DNA from: Xylaria sp. FL1777
Lineage: Eukaryota; Ascomycota; Sordariomycetes; Xylariales; Xylariaceae
DNA length: 64,000 nt
Reading direction: 5' to 3'
Assembly: GCA_022578965.1 (NCBI GenBank)
Contig: MU400633.1
Span: forward strand, 51,645-115,644
The notes beneath the pieces were generated by a model. The model saw only the letters and a list, made by a program, of their open reading frames with translations, searched no databases and was not told the origin of the DNA. The first letter of the stretch is position 1, and the number at the start of each line of letters is the position of its first letter. Position numbers and translations under genes: made by a program. Below are positions 10,804 to 22,826 of this stretch, in pieces.

Positions 10804-13800
10804 GGTGATTGAATGTAGACTAGGCAAGCCTCTGCAGCCGATTAGTAATGATCGATATCTATATATGAATTAATGTTATATTGCTTACAAAATGTTGAAA
10901 GAAGATCGTTGGTGAAGTAGATGAGTGATCTGCAGCCTGACGAACAGTCTATGGGTAATTCTGGAGACACAAGACTGATGTTTATATATCTGAATTTTAG
11001 TATGCAGTTAATAGCTGCCCTCAGCTCAAACGAGAACACTCCTTTCGCAGGATGATGAAGTTCCGTCTCTCATTCCCCTCTTTCAATCTAATCGTATGCT
11101 ATTTCGAGCAACTGGCGATATGAATCAAGATGCGCGTGTGTAGATTGTAACCCACCTACACTCCCGGAGGTTTGTGATGCAGGCCCGTATAGTATCGCGC
11201 AGCTCCCAGCTTCAGGATTCCAGGTCTTTCCAACTATTTTTAGAAGAGCCTTACTTCAAATTTTGTAAATCAGGAACCTTCGCCTATATCATTACCCGTC
11301 TCATGATAGCTCTATGCGAATAGAGCACCCCCTCCGCCGTTTAAGATTACCTGGCAACTAGGCTAACAAAATGATAAGACATCTCATTATTGTAATAAGT
11401 CCCGGAATATTGGATTTGCACGATTTTAGCGGCATAGGACAAGCAGTAAATGCCGGTTTTCGGTCTGTTAGAAGTAAAAGCGCTCCTTGAAAACATCAGA
11501 TAGAAGAACCGAACTCTGGAAATCAGGTTCGCATGGCTGATTGTCTCATGGTCCACCTAATCTTACGAGTTGGAAAATTTCGCCAAATCTTACATGGTGA
11601 GATTGGCCGAACGCAACAGAGAATACGAGGAGCACAACATATCAGTCGGCTTGACTGCGTTCTGGCCAGGAGAGCACTATAGACGATATATTATCAAGCG
11701 GCTAATCGGCATAACCATACCCTGGCGACGATACGACCCCTTGTCTGATGGTTGCCTGTTTAGGAGGTGCCAAGGCCAATGGCGATTCTTCATTGGCGCT
11801 CTTAAGAACCGATCTCTTCAAGCAAGGCTATCGCTTATTGAGCCTCTTTAGCCTGAGGCGCAATCAATATTTGATAAGGGCAGATTTCATATAACTTCAT
11901 CTCGACGCTTTATGGAGAATAGCCAGTACCGTCTCGTGGACTTCATTGTAAGACATGGTCAGGAAATCAGGGCCGCCAAAGGAGTACTGAAAGCACAAAC
12001 TGGACGAAAACAGGCTATTCCCCTCCGGGATTATTTCAAACATCCTATCATATCGTAACATCTTCAAGGACCAAAGGGTAATAACATTGAGATGCGAATG
12101 GTACCATTCAAGGAGAAATCAGATATCTTTCAAATTCGAGTTTCTAGTTCTATTTTGTCGGATAAAGTATCAGGAGGCTAAGAATAACAAAGATAAGATG
12201 CAACTTATGGCTCGCGTAGCATAGATATAATGGTACGAGGACGGCGAAATACACGTCTAAAAATAAGTATAGCTACAGATAACCTTATGCTCTTTTCAAA
12301 CCCATGGCAGTTAAAAACTATGAATCCTACAATTGCTAAGTATAATCTCACATCTAACTGCCTATAGTGCCTGCAAAAAGAACAAAAGGACTATGCACAA
12401 ATGCAAATAACAGCATTGCGTTAATAGATCTATTTCCTCAGAATATTGGACGCGAGACTTATGCGAGCTATCCTCCCTAACCCCCTCACCTACATAGGTA
12501 GTGTACATAACTACATATCGTCCTCTCCCTGAAGAACAAGCAATATGTATAACCTAAAAGATATTAACAAGGTAGAGTAGTGCAATGCATGATAATATGG
12601 TGTAGATTATACCAAGATGAGCTGATAGCCTCGGTGAGTTTGCCTTGCAGACAAAGCTTGGGATCAATCTGTGCATCTGTAGCGCTATGTCAGGGGATAT
12701 GTCACATCTACCCTATGGGAGTACCTATAGTGAAGTCTGTGTATATATGCAGACTATTTGCCTAGATAGTTGGGAGGTATACGAACTAATTTATCGCGCT
12801 ATTGGGCCCTATCTACCGCCTGCCTGCCTGACTATTGACAAGTCGACCTATTCAGTCTGGATAAACCCCCTGACACGTTGAGACAGAGTGAAATACGCCT
12901 TGCCAACTGACCCCATTAGCAAGTCTATGGAATAGTGTGAAGTAACTATGAAGAGCATAATAAGATGTTATCAAATCTCTATTCTGTCAAACTCTCCCAA
13001 TCCAATACGTTTTTCTTCCTATGACGTTGGATGATTTCTCGATACTTCCATGTTAGAGCCGTATTACACTCATCATTAGATAGGCAGACATCATAAAGCA
13101 GAACATGATAACTACCCCATACTCAAGCGGTACCATTAAGTGGCTTGTCCCCAGACACCGTCAATCAGATATATTAAATATTTCCTCTTGAATTGGGTCT
13201 ACGGCTGTTCTAGTCGTGTTATATGCCTTACTCAAGCCCTCATTATATCATCGAAGCTCAAGAAATAAGGAATATGAGCCCTTTACTATAGTCTTTCGTC
13301 TGATAATTATCTAATCAACACTGCTAAGTACGATTCGTGCCCGTCTGCGTGGGACTGTGCTTTTCACTTCACTTACTAGGTATAGTGAGTTATCCTCGTA
13401 AGCTAAAATCCCAGGGGTTTCGCGTCTTTCTAGTTCTTCCATTCCTAGGATATTTCTGGCACTCAGGCTGCGTTTAGGTTCGTCAAGAGTGCTTGTGGAG
13501 GTCTTCGAGAGGGGATGCTGGACGCTGGAAGATTATATACTATTGATTCCTAGGCTAGCGAGGTCTGGTACAGTGAGCGACAGCGAGCGCGGTAGCATTC
13601 AAAAGGTCTTCATTTCCATTATTATCAATAGGATGTTTCACCGGGGAGGGGAGTGATATAGCTTTCAAATGGACAATGATATATCATGCGCTTCGGAGTC
13701 ATGGATGTTTCACTCCTTAATTGTTCAGACCATGCTAAAGTTCAATTTCCGACCCGTGATAAGTAAGTATATCTACCTCGTCTCCTAATATAAGCGCCTA

Positions 13801-13966
13801 GGGCATCAAGTACGCGTAAACGATATCTGACTTCTCTCTAAGCTCATCTTTTCTAATTTGGTTTGGAGTGTGGTGTATGACATTACCTTGTTGTTAGACT
13901 CCGTTACTTCCAAGACCTTTTTGGGAGAGAGAGGAAAAACCAAAAACCCGCATTGCCACCTGTAAA
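10804..13966. other. Long intergenic region, no confirmed gene
   Basis: About 3.2 kb without a recognisable gene, except the doubtful reading frame noted separately at 11594-12058. The sequence is moderately AT-rich with scattered stop codons in all frames. It looks like decayed or non-coding DNA. No LTR, TIR or tRNA was seen. Confidence 0.45.
11594..12058 (+). pseudogene. Unassigned reading-frame fragments, possible gene relic
   Basis: An ATG-led frame (11594-11851, about 85 codons) has a protein-like composition rich in Arg, Glu, Trp and Leu (for example VRLAERNREYEEHN). It ends in TAG. A second open stretch follows at about 11888-12058, containing MENSQYRLVDFIVRHG and ending in TAA. The two could be pieces of one decayed gene or exons of an unrecognised one, but no convincing intron joins them and I recognise no domain. 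Chance open frames remain possible. Confidence 0.2.
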
Positions 13967-15702
13967 CTAACTCAACTTTTTGGTCATAAAATCCGCAAGC
14001 TCGTCTAAGAGGTCTACAGTCTCTGCAGGGCTAGCAATCCACGCAGTTGTTGCTACGCTCCGTGCTTTAAAGTCGTTGCTCCCAGCACTAAGAAATTGGT
14101 CTCCAACATGCAACGTCTCTTCCGGTTTGATCGATGCTGATTGACGTCCATTCTTTCCGCCAAACCACTCCTGGCACACAGTTACACCCCAGCTTTTGTC
14201 GCCAATATCAACGAACACGTCTCGCCCTCCGTTGAATGCACAGAATGGTACTATTTTGTTGTTGCGATCGGCGCCACCAACACTAAGTTCGAGGATCTTT
14301 TGCACCACGAGCACTGTCTCCTCAAGCGACTCGCGCGGGATTTGTACGTTTGGATCACTAGGGATAATTCCAACAGCCCGATCCTTGCGCATGAGACAGG
14401 CAGGTAAGCTCATAGTCTTGATGCAATCGCGTAGTGCAGCTTCAGCAACGTCTAACAAAGCTGTGATGCTTGTGTCAGACCAAGTGGCCATCTCGGCCGT
14501 AAGCCAACGCTCCCGAGGTACAGGAGCCAACAGGTGAGGGGACGTGGGACTGAACTCGAACATGTAATTAGCCTCTCCACCCATGATGACGATATTCTGT
14601 CTTTGTTGTGGTGTGAGGACAGTCGACTGGGCAATTGCGTCTAACAGCCCATGGAGACGTGCATAGTACCGATCTTCTGTAGTGTAGCCTGCGGCAGTAA
14701 CGATGCCGATCTTAACGTTCTTAAGCAATAGGTCGATCATTCGTGCTATAATCGGATTGGTAGGCTCTAGACTCTGGCCATCATCGTATAGTGTGACGTC
14801 TCCATCAAAGGTTGCGAGCTTGAGACTACCGTGCGTGGTAACTGCCATCAGCTGCGCCGAGTTTAAGATCAGACGGACATCGTTAAATGATGGAGAGACG
14901 AAACGCCGTGACGAGATGAAGCGTTTCCGATCTTGGAATTTGAATGCCGCCTCCAATGGAAGTCTCGTGAAGAAGTTGCCTATTGGGGGGACGAGAAGCT
15001 TCAATTTGGACGGGATAGCATTCAACTGTGCTTGGTGTGCAACTGCGAGGATGTAAGCCTCCTAACACGCCGAACAAGGAGGAGAGTACAAAGCGCACTG
15101 TGGTCATCAATCATATACTCGACATCTCTCATGATTTCGGCATAGCGTCTGTGCGCCTCCTCCGACATATGAGTAACGCTGAGACCATTGGTTTCGAACA
15201 CACCCGTCGGCTGCGAGTAAAGCACAAAAGGCACGGCCAGTAATCCTTTGATCCACTCTAATGCCGTGTCAGCCATGAAGGGTCAACCTGCGACGGAGAA
15301 AACGGGAGAGGGTGTGCTGGAAGATGGGATTGATTTCTGCCCACATTACATTATCATGGAGCACAAGCCCGACATGATTGGTAACTCTCACTCTCCCTGG
15401 CCGGAGTGCTGTCGCATCCCGCTGCTAGGCATGCAGCCTGAAGCTTATAGGTATGCCTAAGCGGGTTGGATTGTTGGGCACGGCTCCTTTCTCTAGAAGA
15501 GGGTGTTCCATCTGGGGCGAGGCAGTGAGCGAGGCAGTGAGCAGGAGGTAGAGGTTACCTATGAATTGATCTCTTCTGTGTGTTTTGAGGGCATCTGCAA
15601 ACAGCGGCGTGTCAGGTCACGAGCAGGCATTGGTAGGATGGGATCGTGGCGAGAGTCCGGAGCTCCAAGATACTCACATTCTACTCTATATCGCGTCGTC
15701 AT
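13967..15702 (-). CDS. ISN1: IMP-specific 5'-nucleotidase (Isn1 type)
   Basis: Four exons: 15702-15678 (25 nt), 15594-15559 (36 nt), 15257-15099 and 15042-13967, coding 431 aa. Introns are 83, 301 and 56 bp. The two tiny exons restore the conserved Isn1 N-terminus: MTTRYRVEY, then ALKTHRRDQFIEW, then IKGLLAVPFVL. All phases fit and the acceptors are TTTGCAG, CATTAG and CTCGCAG. The enzyme hydrolyses IMP to inosine and phosphate in purine salvage and overflow. HAD-like catalytic motifs are visible: FDGDVTLY with Asp153 and Asp155, TAAGY at 189-193, and the late GDQF at 387-390 followed by NDFKAR. The length agrees with yeast Isn1 (450 aa). An in-frame ATG at 15276 lies inside intron 2 and is not the start. 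Confidence 0.93.
15258..15558 (-). other. Long intron (301 bp) of the ISN1 gene
   Basis: Donor GTAACC follows the codons for HRRDQFI, and the acceptor CATTAG lies just after a GCTGAC branch-point-like motif. The intron is about four to five times longer than the gene's other introns. Reading straight through its 3' end gives a spurious start (MADTALEW). Confidence 0.85.
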
Positions 15703-18658
15703 TGTGCCTGGTTTAGTGTACTTCAAGTTGCTGTGTATATGGAATCGTAGAGGCGAGAGAGCAATGTAGTATTCTAGATAGAAATTGACAGTTCAGCAAT
15801 ATACCGGGTCGTTACAATGGTGCTAGGCTGATGGTCATGAAGATAAGTAGAAGTCGAGCTTACGAGATCGCGGTATGAGGGTTGAAATGAGTGTCGGTCT
15901 GCCAACCTGGAAGCATGCCGCATGACCTTGGGCTATCACCGCTATCGCCCCTGAGACAGCCTAGACCGCCTATAAGATTATAAGATCCCCGCCTCAGCAT
16001 GCTGGAGCCGCCACAGACGCGCCCATCTATGCGCCACGACCATTCGGCTATAGCGTCAACCACATGCGCGCTTGTAGGGGCTCTTTCATCGGCGACCTCC
16101 CCGCCCAATTATAACGTCTAAGATAAGGGGCATAGATTACAGTACATATAGGGATTAATGTATCTAACTATGAGTAGGTAATCCCGAGTCCTAATCTTAG
16201 TTTTACCTTAGGTACCTATCCGTTTTGAAGTTTCACTTCTAGATGTCCGAAACTATTTCTGTTATTATCACACCCTCAATCTCTTTCAAGATCGGCTGCT
16301 ACCCCTCATGCCAATCCAATAAAGCATGCGAGCCACGCTCTGGTTTGGTCAGAATGATGTCACCCTCCACTGAATTAATGCATTTCTACATACCTAGTAT
16401 AATAATAATATATAATAAACACTTATTAGTGGTCCCATTGGCTATTTGGATCCTTATAGGTATCATTAACTAACAAGGAATAATAACATAGGTCTCATGT
16501 CCTCACTTTCTTTCTTTTTAGTTGATTACCTAGTGGCATATATTATATGCACATCTTATTCGTTCTCTTATGAACACACTCTGTCCCTAGATGTACCTAA
16601 TGGCCCTACTGCTGTTTATAAACCTAAGTGTGTCTATTGGCTACTAGGCGGTTCTGACTCGCTGTGAGGTCGGTGGTCCAGAACTTATAGGGAAGAGCTA
16701 CAATATATATTCTACTGAGCACTAAGTACCTTGCCTAAAGGTCCACCTTTGGTTGTTGATGGAACACGAGATCTTTAGAGCGAGATATCTAGATAAAATC
16801 TAGCGCATTAGGTGATGTCGGATAAGTAAATAATTTCTCTTATAAAACTGTAATGTTCAATGGCCTATTTCTATTTATCCAGGTACCTACGGTCTCAAAG
16901 TCACTTGATACCTAGTCTATGTATGGCTAGGGAAACAAAACAACCTCAATAGGTACTAGGGAATCTATGAAAAATACACAAATTTAAGCCCATTACAAAG
17001 ACATTAAAATGGGAGCCATCTGTTCCTAACAGTACATATATTCCAATAACGCATACCTATTAATGTCGTTCGCAAGGTCCTCGCTATCATTGACCTGCTT
17101 CTCTTATCCGATCATATAACATAATAAATAATATCTCCATATTAACGGTGAATTGAAGCTTTTTCATGAAATATCTTGAGATTCTGGTCGTCTTAGCAAT
17201 TCCTTCCCTTTCTAGTGGGTGGTAATATTTGTTTTCTCCAAGTCCGTAATCACAGTACTTTTTTCGTTTGTCCATTGTCGAGCGTATTCCTTGCTACCTC
17301 TACGGCATTAAGTGTATGAAAGTTTGAGATTTTCGTGCTGAGATGAACGACTACGTGCTGTCTCCCTGGATACGCCGAAGTCGACTGTACGTATCTTTCC
17401 CCTTCTCCGGGCAGCCAAGATCCGTTAGCTCTGCCACAACTACAGTCCGTATTGTGTATGTACATTAGCTCATACGAACAGTTATGAAAGAAAATAACAG
17501 AAGAACTGCCATAACTGTTCTTCACGACATTATGTGGTTACATGCGTGGTTAGTGAGTGGGGTATGTTGTTCAAGCTTAGGCTTGCAATGTGATAGGCTA
17601 TCAATGCGCCTCTCGGCATCATACAGGCTCGATGAGACTGAGCATTCAGTGATGTTACTCAGGACCAAACGACCAGCCACGGTTACTTGCAAAGGAAAGT
17701 GGCAGACAGACCCTGATTACAAGCGGCACGGTTATGAATCACTTCATTGTCTGATGGTTGCAGGCTTTGTGACTCATAACTCCCACAGCATTCATCTCTG
17801 CTTGGCTCGACATATATGAGGCTTACATTACAATGTATAAGTTATGTGTCATGATGAACGTATTTTTGCTTTTCGGTTTTTTTCGTTTCTTGGTTCCCTT
17901 TTCTGTTTTTACCTTCATAGTGAATCAAGCGTAGGTTTGGTAATATAACAAGCTGTATCCGAGGTCCCCATCACCACTCAAGAGGTAATAGACTTTTTTT
18001 TTTAAAAAAAAAAAAAGGGAAGAAGGAGGAAACAAGAGATATTGTTTGCTTGGCTATATTTATTGAGAAATGTTTAACTAGATTGACTATTGATTACAGT
18101 CTGGCTATTGTTCTTACAATCTAAAGTATGATATTCTAGATGATAAATTGCATTACAAACGAAGCCACTCACGTAGTATTACCAGTCGTGTTTACCTAGC
18201 ATGTATATCTCCGCATCGGATGTGTCAGGGTAACCAATGGGAGCGCGAAAAGTGTGTTGCTTTCGAAACCTACCGTCACCATATGGCAAAACGCTGTACC
18301 AACTCGCGACGTGTGCGACGTCGTCGATAGCAACAAAGGCTGCCTAGGCACCAAATCAAGATCCGGCAAACAAGTGATATATCCCGTGGCAGCCAAAGCA
18401 CATTTGATTGACACGTGGCTGAACGTGTATACGTGCATGATCCTAAGGCTTTCACCCGTCGAGACAGCCTGAACAAACGGATGTCCTCTCCTAGCCAACG
18501 ATTAGGCATCGACCAGTTTGATTCAATATAGATAAATCATAAATTTTATATCTCCTCTTTTGCCCTTTCGCTCAACCAAACCAGACACACTCATCACGGC
18601 AGAACTTGTCCCCCACTCAATATTAGTCTGGCACTGTTGTATCTCATCCTCGGCCAAG
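15703..18658. other. Divergent intergenic region, no gene recognised
   Basis: About 3 kb between the divergently transcribed ISN1 (-) and DUF4470/MYND (+) genes; both promoters must lie here. It is moderately AT-rich. Frames at 15860-16108 (-), 17250-17525 (-) and 17484-17819 (+) show no domain or splice support. TAGGTACCTA occurs at about 16210 and a pure T/A tract at 17994-18016. Confidence 0.5.
17994..18016. repeat. T10-A13 homopolymer tract
   Basis: Ten T are followed directly by thirteen A. Such dA:dT tracts exclude nucleosomes and can mark promoter regions, but the nearest start codon is about 640 bp away, so a regulatory role is a guess. Confidence 0.6.
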
Positions 18659-21600
18659 ATGCTGACTCCAGTAATCGCCAACATCATTTCATACTTCTAT
18701 CCCATCGGGAATACGCCAGCCGTCTCGCTTACCCAGACGATCCCTCCAGGCGAGCCCGTGGATATCCTTCTCCTTGGGTGTGGCGATGTGCGGAACATCC
18801 TTTTTACTAGCTGCGTCGATGGTAACTATTTCCCATGGATCTAGTACCTTCTGTATATGACTGACAGTGAGCAAGCAGCTCGAGTGATGGACATAACTTG
18901 CTGCGACAACCAGAAAGCAATTTTAGGTGAGTAATATCTTAGTTTGTCATTCTCAGGCCACAGGCAGCACATGTGAATCCACTAACACACAACTCAAGCT
19001 CGAAATATCCTACTCCTATCCCTCCTCATCGACGGGAACGACTCAAGTGACGATCTGATATGGAGCTTATATTATCACATGAGTCTTGACAGCAAATCCC
19101 TGGAACTTCTCCGCTCCCAAGCACAGAAACTACACGATCTCTCCACTAGTATGGACACTTGGCAGCAAAGCAAATACAGTTCCCGCCTTCGATTTTGCGA
19201 TACGGCCACTCTACAAGATGTAAGGGTCATGTGGGCATTCTATGCTATCGATCGAAGAGGTGCTGAGGCTAAACGCTTGAAACTCCGTTTGGACGGCATC
19301 GTCCAACAAGCAAACGCAAAGAAAAAGGGGCTTGCCATCGGAACATCATACCGTTCTATGATTCCAGCTGCAATTACTTCGATGCCCGACCTCAGTGCCT
19401 TACACTCCTACTACTGGAAACATGGAACTCTGGAATTAGACGCAAAAGTTAACGCTGAAGCAAAATTCCCCAACCCAATGTTCCTGACACTAGATGACGA
19501 AGCTGCTGTTCATTATGGCACGGATCCGCTCGTAGGGTTTCACCTCGCGCTCGCTTGCGTGCCGCTCGAAGCGCAGAACCCGTTGTCCCAAAAACTGAAG
19601 GGGCTCTCTGGGCGAGAAAAGATCGTTTTCACTGCGAAGGCAGAGTTTAGAGACTGGGCCGCTTCGTATCGGAAGCAGAGCGGGAACATTACGCTCCGAT
19701 TCATTACTGCAGACGCCTCGAACCTAGCTCTTACGATGCATCAGAAGTGCTGTGCCGGAACCAACACCGCTGGTCTGTATCGGCAACAGTATGATTCTCG
19801 GCCCCTGGTGCTCGACGGCCCCGACTATGTCTCCGGCAAAGCTCCCCTGACTTTCGATGTCATCGACACATCTAACCTCTGCGACCACTTCGGATCCTTA
19901 GTTCTCTTCGCCGCTACTGCACCTTTGCTGCGTAACTCTATGTCGTCGGTGCTGTACGCTGAGGTTATTGTGAAGCTGCATCAGGGCCCAAAGGAGATTC
20001 TCGATAACCTACTTTGCGGTCACGTCGCAACCATGTCATCGATCTTAGGTCTTTTCCCAATCGATTACTGGACTAACACTTCCCCTCTATCAGTCTTCGA
20101 TGAGGAACTCCCTAATACCATCGGTGAAATGGTATCAGAACCAAGTCGCCCTACACAGATGTACCTGAGGACGCGCTGGAAGCGTCCCGCCTGGTTAGTG
20201 TTGGACGGCCAGAAAGATAAGAATTATAATGTGGGATTGCCAAAGATTTATTTCAAAGAAGAAGAACTTGCCCACATTATGTACGACGTCTACCTTCGCA
20301 TGTTCCGCGACGAGGATTATAAGTTGAAATTCGCAAATATGAGCCTCCAAGCACTCCAGACGTCGGCTCTGGTATGGTATCACCGAGCTAGCTTCGCATC
20401 CGTCGTGCATCTTTTCAAAACTCGCGTGGTTTGCGATTGGGACAAGACAATCACGGCTCTCATGGATCTTGTCGAGGGTCGCCCCAATGCTCCAATGGGA
20501 ATGAATTATATCCAGGAATTGTTCATCTATCTTCACATCTTCGGCACCCACTCCAATGTCACTCTCCTCAATTGGCACCAGAGACACGATATGATCTTCA
20601 GCTCATTATTTTCTTTTATTGAGCCTCGAATCACACCTATAGATGAAACATGGGGTGATTTGCGTGACTGGAAAGAGATCCCATCAGTCGTCTGCGTCAC
20701 GCTAAAGGTCCCTAGGAGTGCGCTTCGTACTTTCACAAAGATTGATCGTGACAGAGTAGGAACGCCATCTGTCCACTGCGCTCTTCAAGATAGTGATGCA
20801 GCGTTGCTTGGTGGCCGGCAAAATATCTTTCCAGCTTGCCACTTAACATTCGGAGACGTAACAACGAAGGGTGAGAAGTACACTGACTCCTTCGAAGTCC
20901 ATGTCCAAGCGGCTAGTGGAGGTTGGGGCGGGTCAGCATCACTTATCGTCTCATTCCATGTGCCTACGTTTTTCCTGCTGTACGATCCGCGAAAGACAGA
21001 GGTAGTTTTCGGTATCCATTCCACGCCTGTGACAGTAGCGGCATTTCTCACCAGTTTAGGGCTTGAATTGAGCATCTACAAGACCACCCTCGACAACGAC
21101 AACAACGTTTTTATCACTCGATACAGCCCTGGCCAAACTAGATTCCCTGCTCCGCCTGGATTTGCTGAACCCAGGCAAGAAAGTGTCGAAGGCTTAAATG
21201 AAGGGGATACTAACACTTCTTTGACAGCCCAAGCTAACAACAAAGGACGCATCGTCTCCATGGCCACTCGAGTGGAACTCAAGTCCGACAATTATAAATC
21301 CGCTTTGAAGAACAATTGTAAAGTTCAGACAAGCATATTGTCAGCCAGCCAAGTCGGAATCACGCTTGGAGAGGAGCCCTCATTGGCAATAGGCTATCCC
21401 GTCTTGGTGGAAGGGGGCGTTCTCACGACGAAGCTTGCCTGTGAGCCTCACTCTATTGAATTCCTTGCCACGGTGGGAACAAGTTTCGGATGGGAACGAC
21501 ACCCTAACTTCATGTATCCGGTCCATTTGCAGAAAGGAGGACCGGTGAACTGGAATTTGACCTATCTTGACATACAGAAATGCCCCATTATCGATGTCAA

Positions 21601-22426
21601 CCAGTCAAGCAAACTGGAATGGTTGAATATGCACGTGGCCGGTGCAATGTCAGGATATGAGAGAAAAATGCGCCAGAATGCAAATCTGCCCCGATCAGTT
21701 AGTCAGAAGACCCGCCTTGACTTCAAGGAATCCATCTTCTCAATTTTCGTACAATTTGCTGGCATTCAGGGAATCAAATCTCGAGTGTTCGCCTTAGATA
21801 ACCCGGGGAATGGCGGTATTCACATCATCATTCTCGTTTCTAATCTCCGCTTCGACCTCGCGACCCGTGCTGTCGTGCTAGACTGCGCCGTGCTTCCATT
21901 ATACGATGAAATCATACCAAAACTCCCCACCTTCCTAGGTCCTCTATCGCATAAAGGCCTCATCAGCATCCGAGTCAACAACGAAGAACTGCGACTCTGG
22001 AAGCACGTCCTACCCGCATACGTCGAACGATGCAGAGAGTGGCCTCATAGAGATGACTGCGAATACGCGACGGCAGGCCGGGTGCCTCTCGCCCTAGAGC
22101 TAGGCACGAAGCTCATATGCACTTGCGGCGACGGAAAATTTCCGGATGATTTCATACGCGGTGTGCCGAATTGGAGTCTCGCATCGAAATACGCGGTGCG
22201 AGCAGCGATCTCACCTCCCTTTTGGGCGCCGTTCGCAGACGAGACGAATATCCCCGCGATGGCTAGAAGTTCCAATACGTGTGGGACGTGTGGAAAGACT
22301 AAGGGTAAGAACGGCAAGGAACTTTTGACTTGTTCGCGGTGTAAGAAGCAGAAGTACTGTTCTCCTGAATGCCAGAGAGCGAACTGGCCGTTCCACAAGG
22401 GAGTGTGTAAATCGCCTTCGGCGTGA
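18659..22426 (+). CDS. DUF4470 domain and MYND zinc-finger protein
   Basis: Three exons: 18659-18821, 18879-18926 (48 nt) and 18999-22426, coding 1212 aa. Introns are 57 and 72 bp; intron 2 has a perfect CTAAC. The short middle exon links two halves of a DUF4470 N-terminal domain: YPIGNTPAV (13-21), LLLGCGDVRN (36-45), MDITCCD, then ARNILLLSLLID (about 71-82). Residues 1162-1212 hold a complete MYND zinc finger with ligands Cys1165, 1168, 1182, 1185, 1191, 1195, His1203 and Cys1207. The long middle region shows no catalytic motif I recognise. Fungal proteins with this layout are common and mostly uncharacterised; MYND fingers usually bind proline-rich peptides. An in-frame upstream ATG at 18560 would add 33 residues; I prefer 18659 because DUF4470 homology begins shortly after it. 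Confidence 0.88.
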
Positions 22427-22826
22427 AGCAACTTTGCATAGTATCAGCCTGCTAGGAAGTAGGATATCGTTTATACCACTAGGAAGTGTCGGCGGATAGG
22501 TAGAAAGGGCAACGAGTGCTATCTGTACCTTATTAGGATGAAAGGTCTTTAGACGCTCAATTGAGCTACTACCGTCTAGTAGAAAGACTGTATCTAGGGC
22601 TAGAGCTGTTAATATCCGAATCACTCTAGTTGTCATATCTATCTTGTCAGCTTTCCACGATGTTTCGTAAGCTTCAAAATCGCTTTGTCGTACTGCATAG
22701 TCTAAGAAAATGCACATCTAGCTCAGCAATACCGATGCCGAGTACGGAGTTTTGTAGTCTTTTTTATACTATTATACGTATGCTAGGCCTAGTTCTGAGG
22801 AGCATAATATTAACTGCTCTAAACTT
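22427..22826. other. Convergent intergenic region
   Basis: Four hundred bases between the 3' ends of the MYND-protein gene (+) and the Atg22-like gene (-). No gene is seen; both 3' untranslated regions should lie here. Confidence 0.6.

Noticed and set aside
15022..15276. An 84-codon frame starting MADTALEWIKG as the true start of the ISN1 gene
   Set aside because: Its first 19 bases are the 3' end of an intron (GCTGAC branch-like motif, CATTAG acceptor). The conserved N-terminus is supplied by exons at 15702-15678 and 15594-15559.
17250..17819. Overlapping 91- and 111-codon frames on opposite strands
   Set aside because: No domain, no signal peptide, no splice support and mutual overlap; most likely chance frames in non-coding DNA.
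22211..22717. 168-codon minus-strand frame overlapping the end of the MYND gene
   Set aside because: It is mostly antisense to the MYND coding sequence and non-coding sequence beyond it; no homology is visible.
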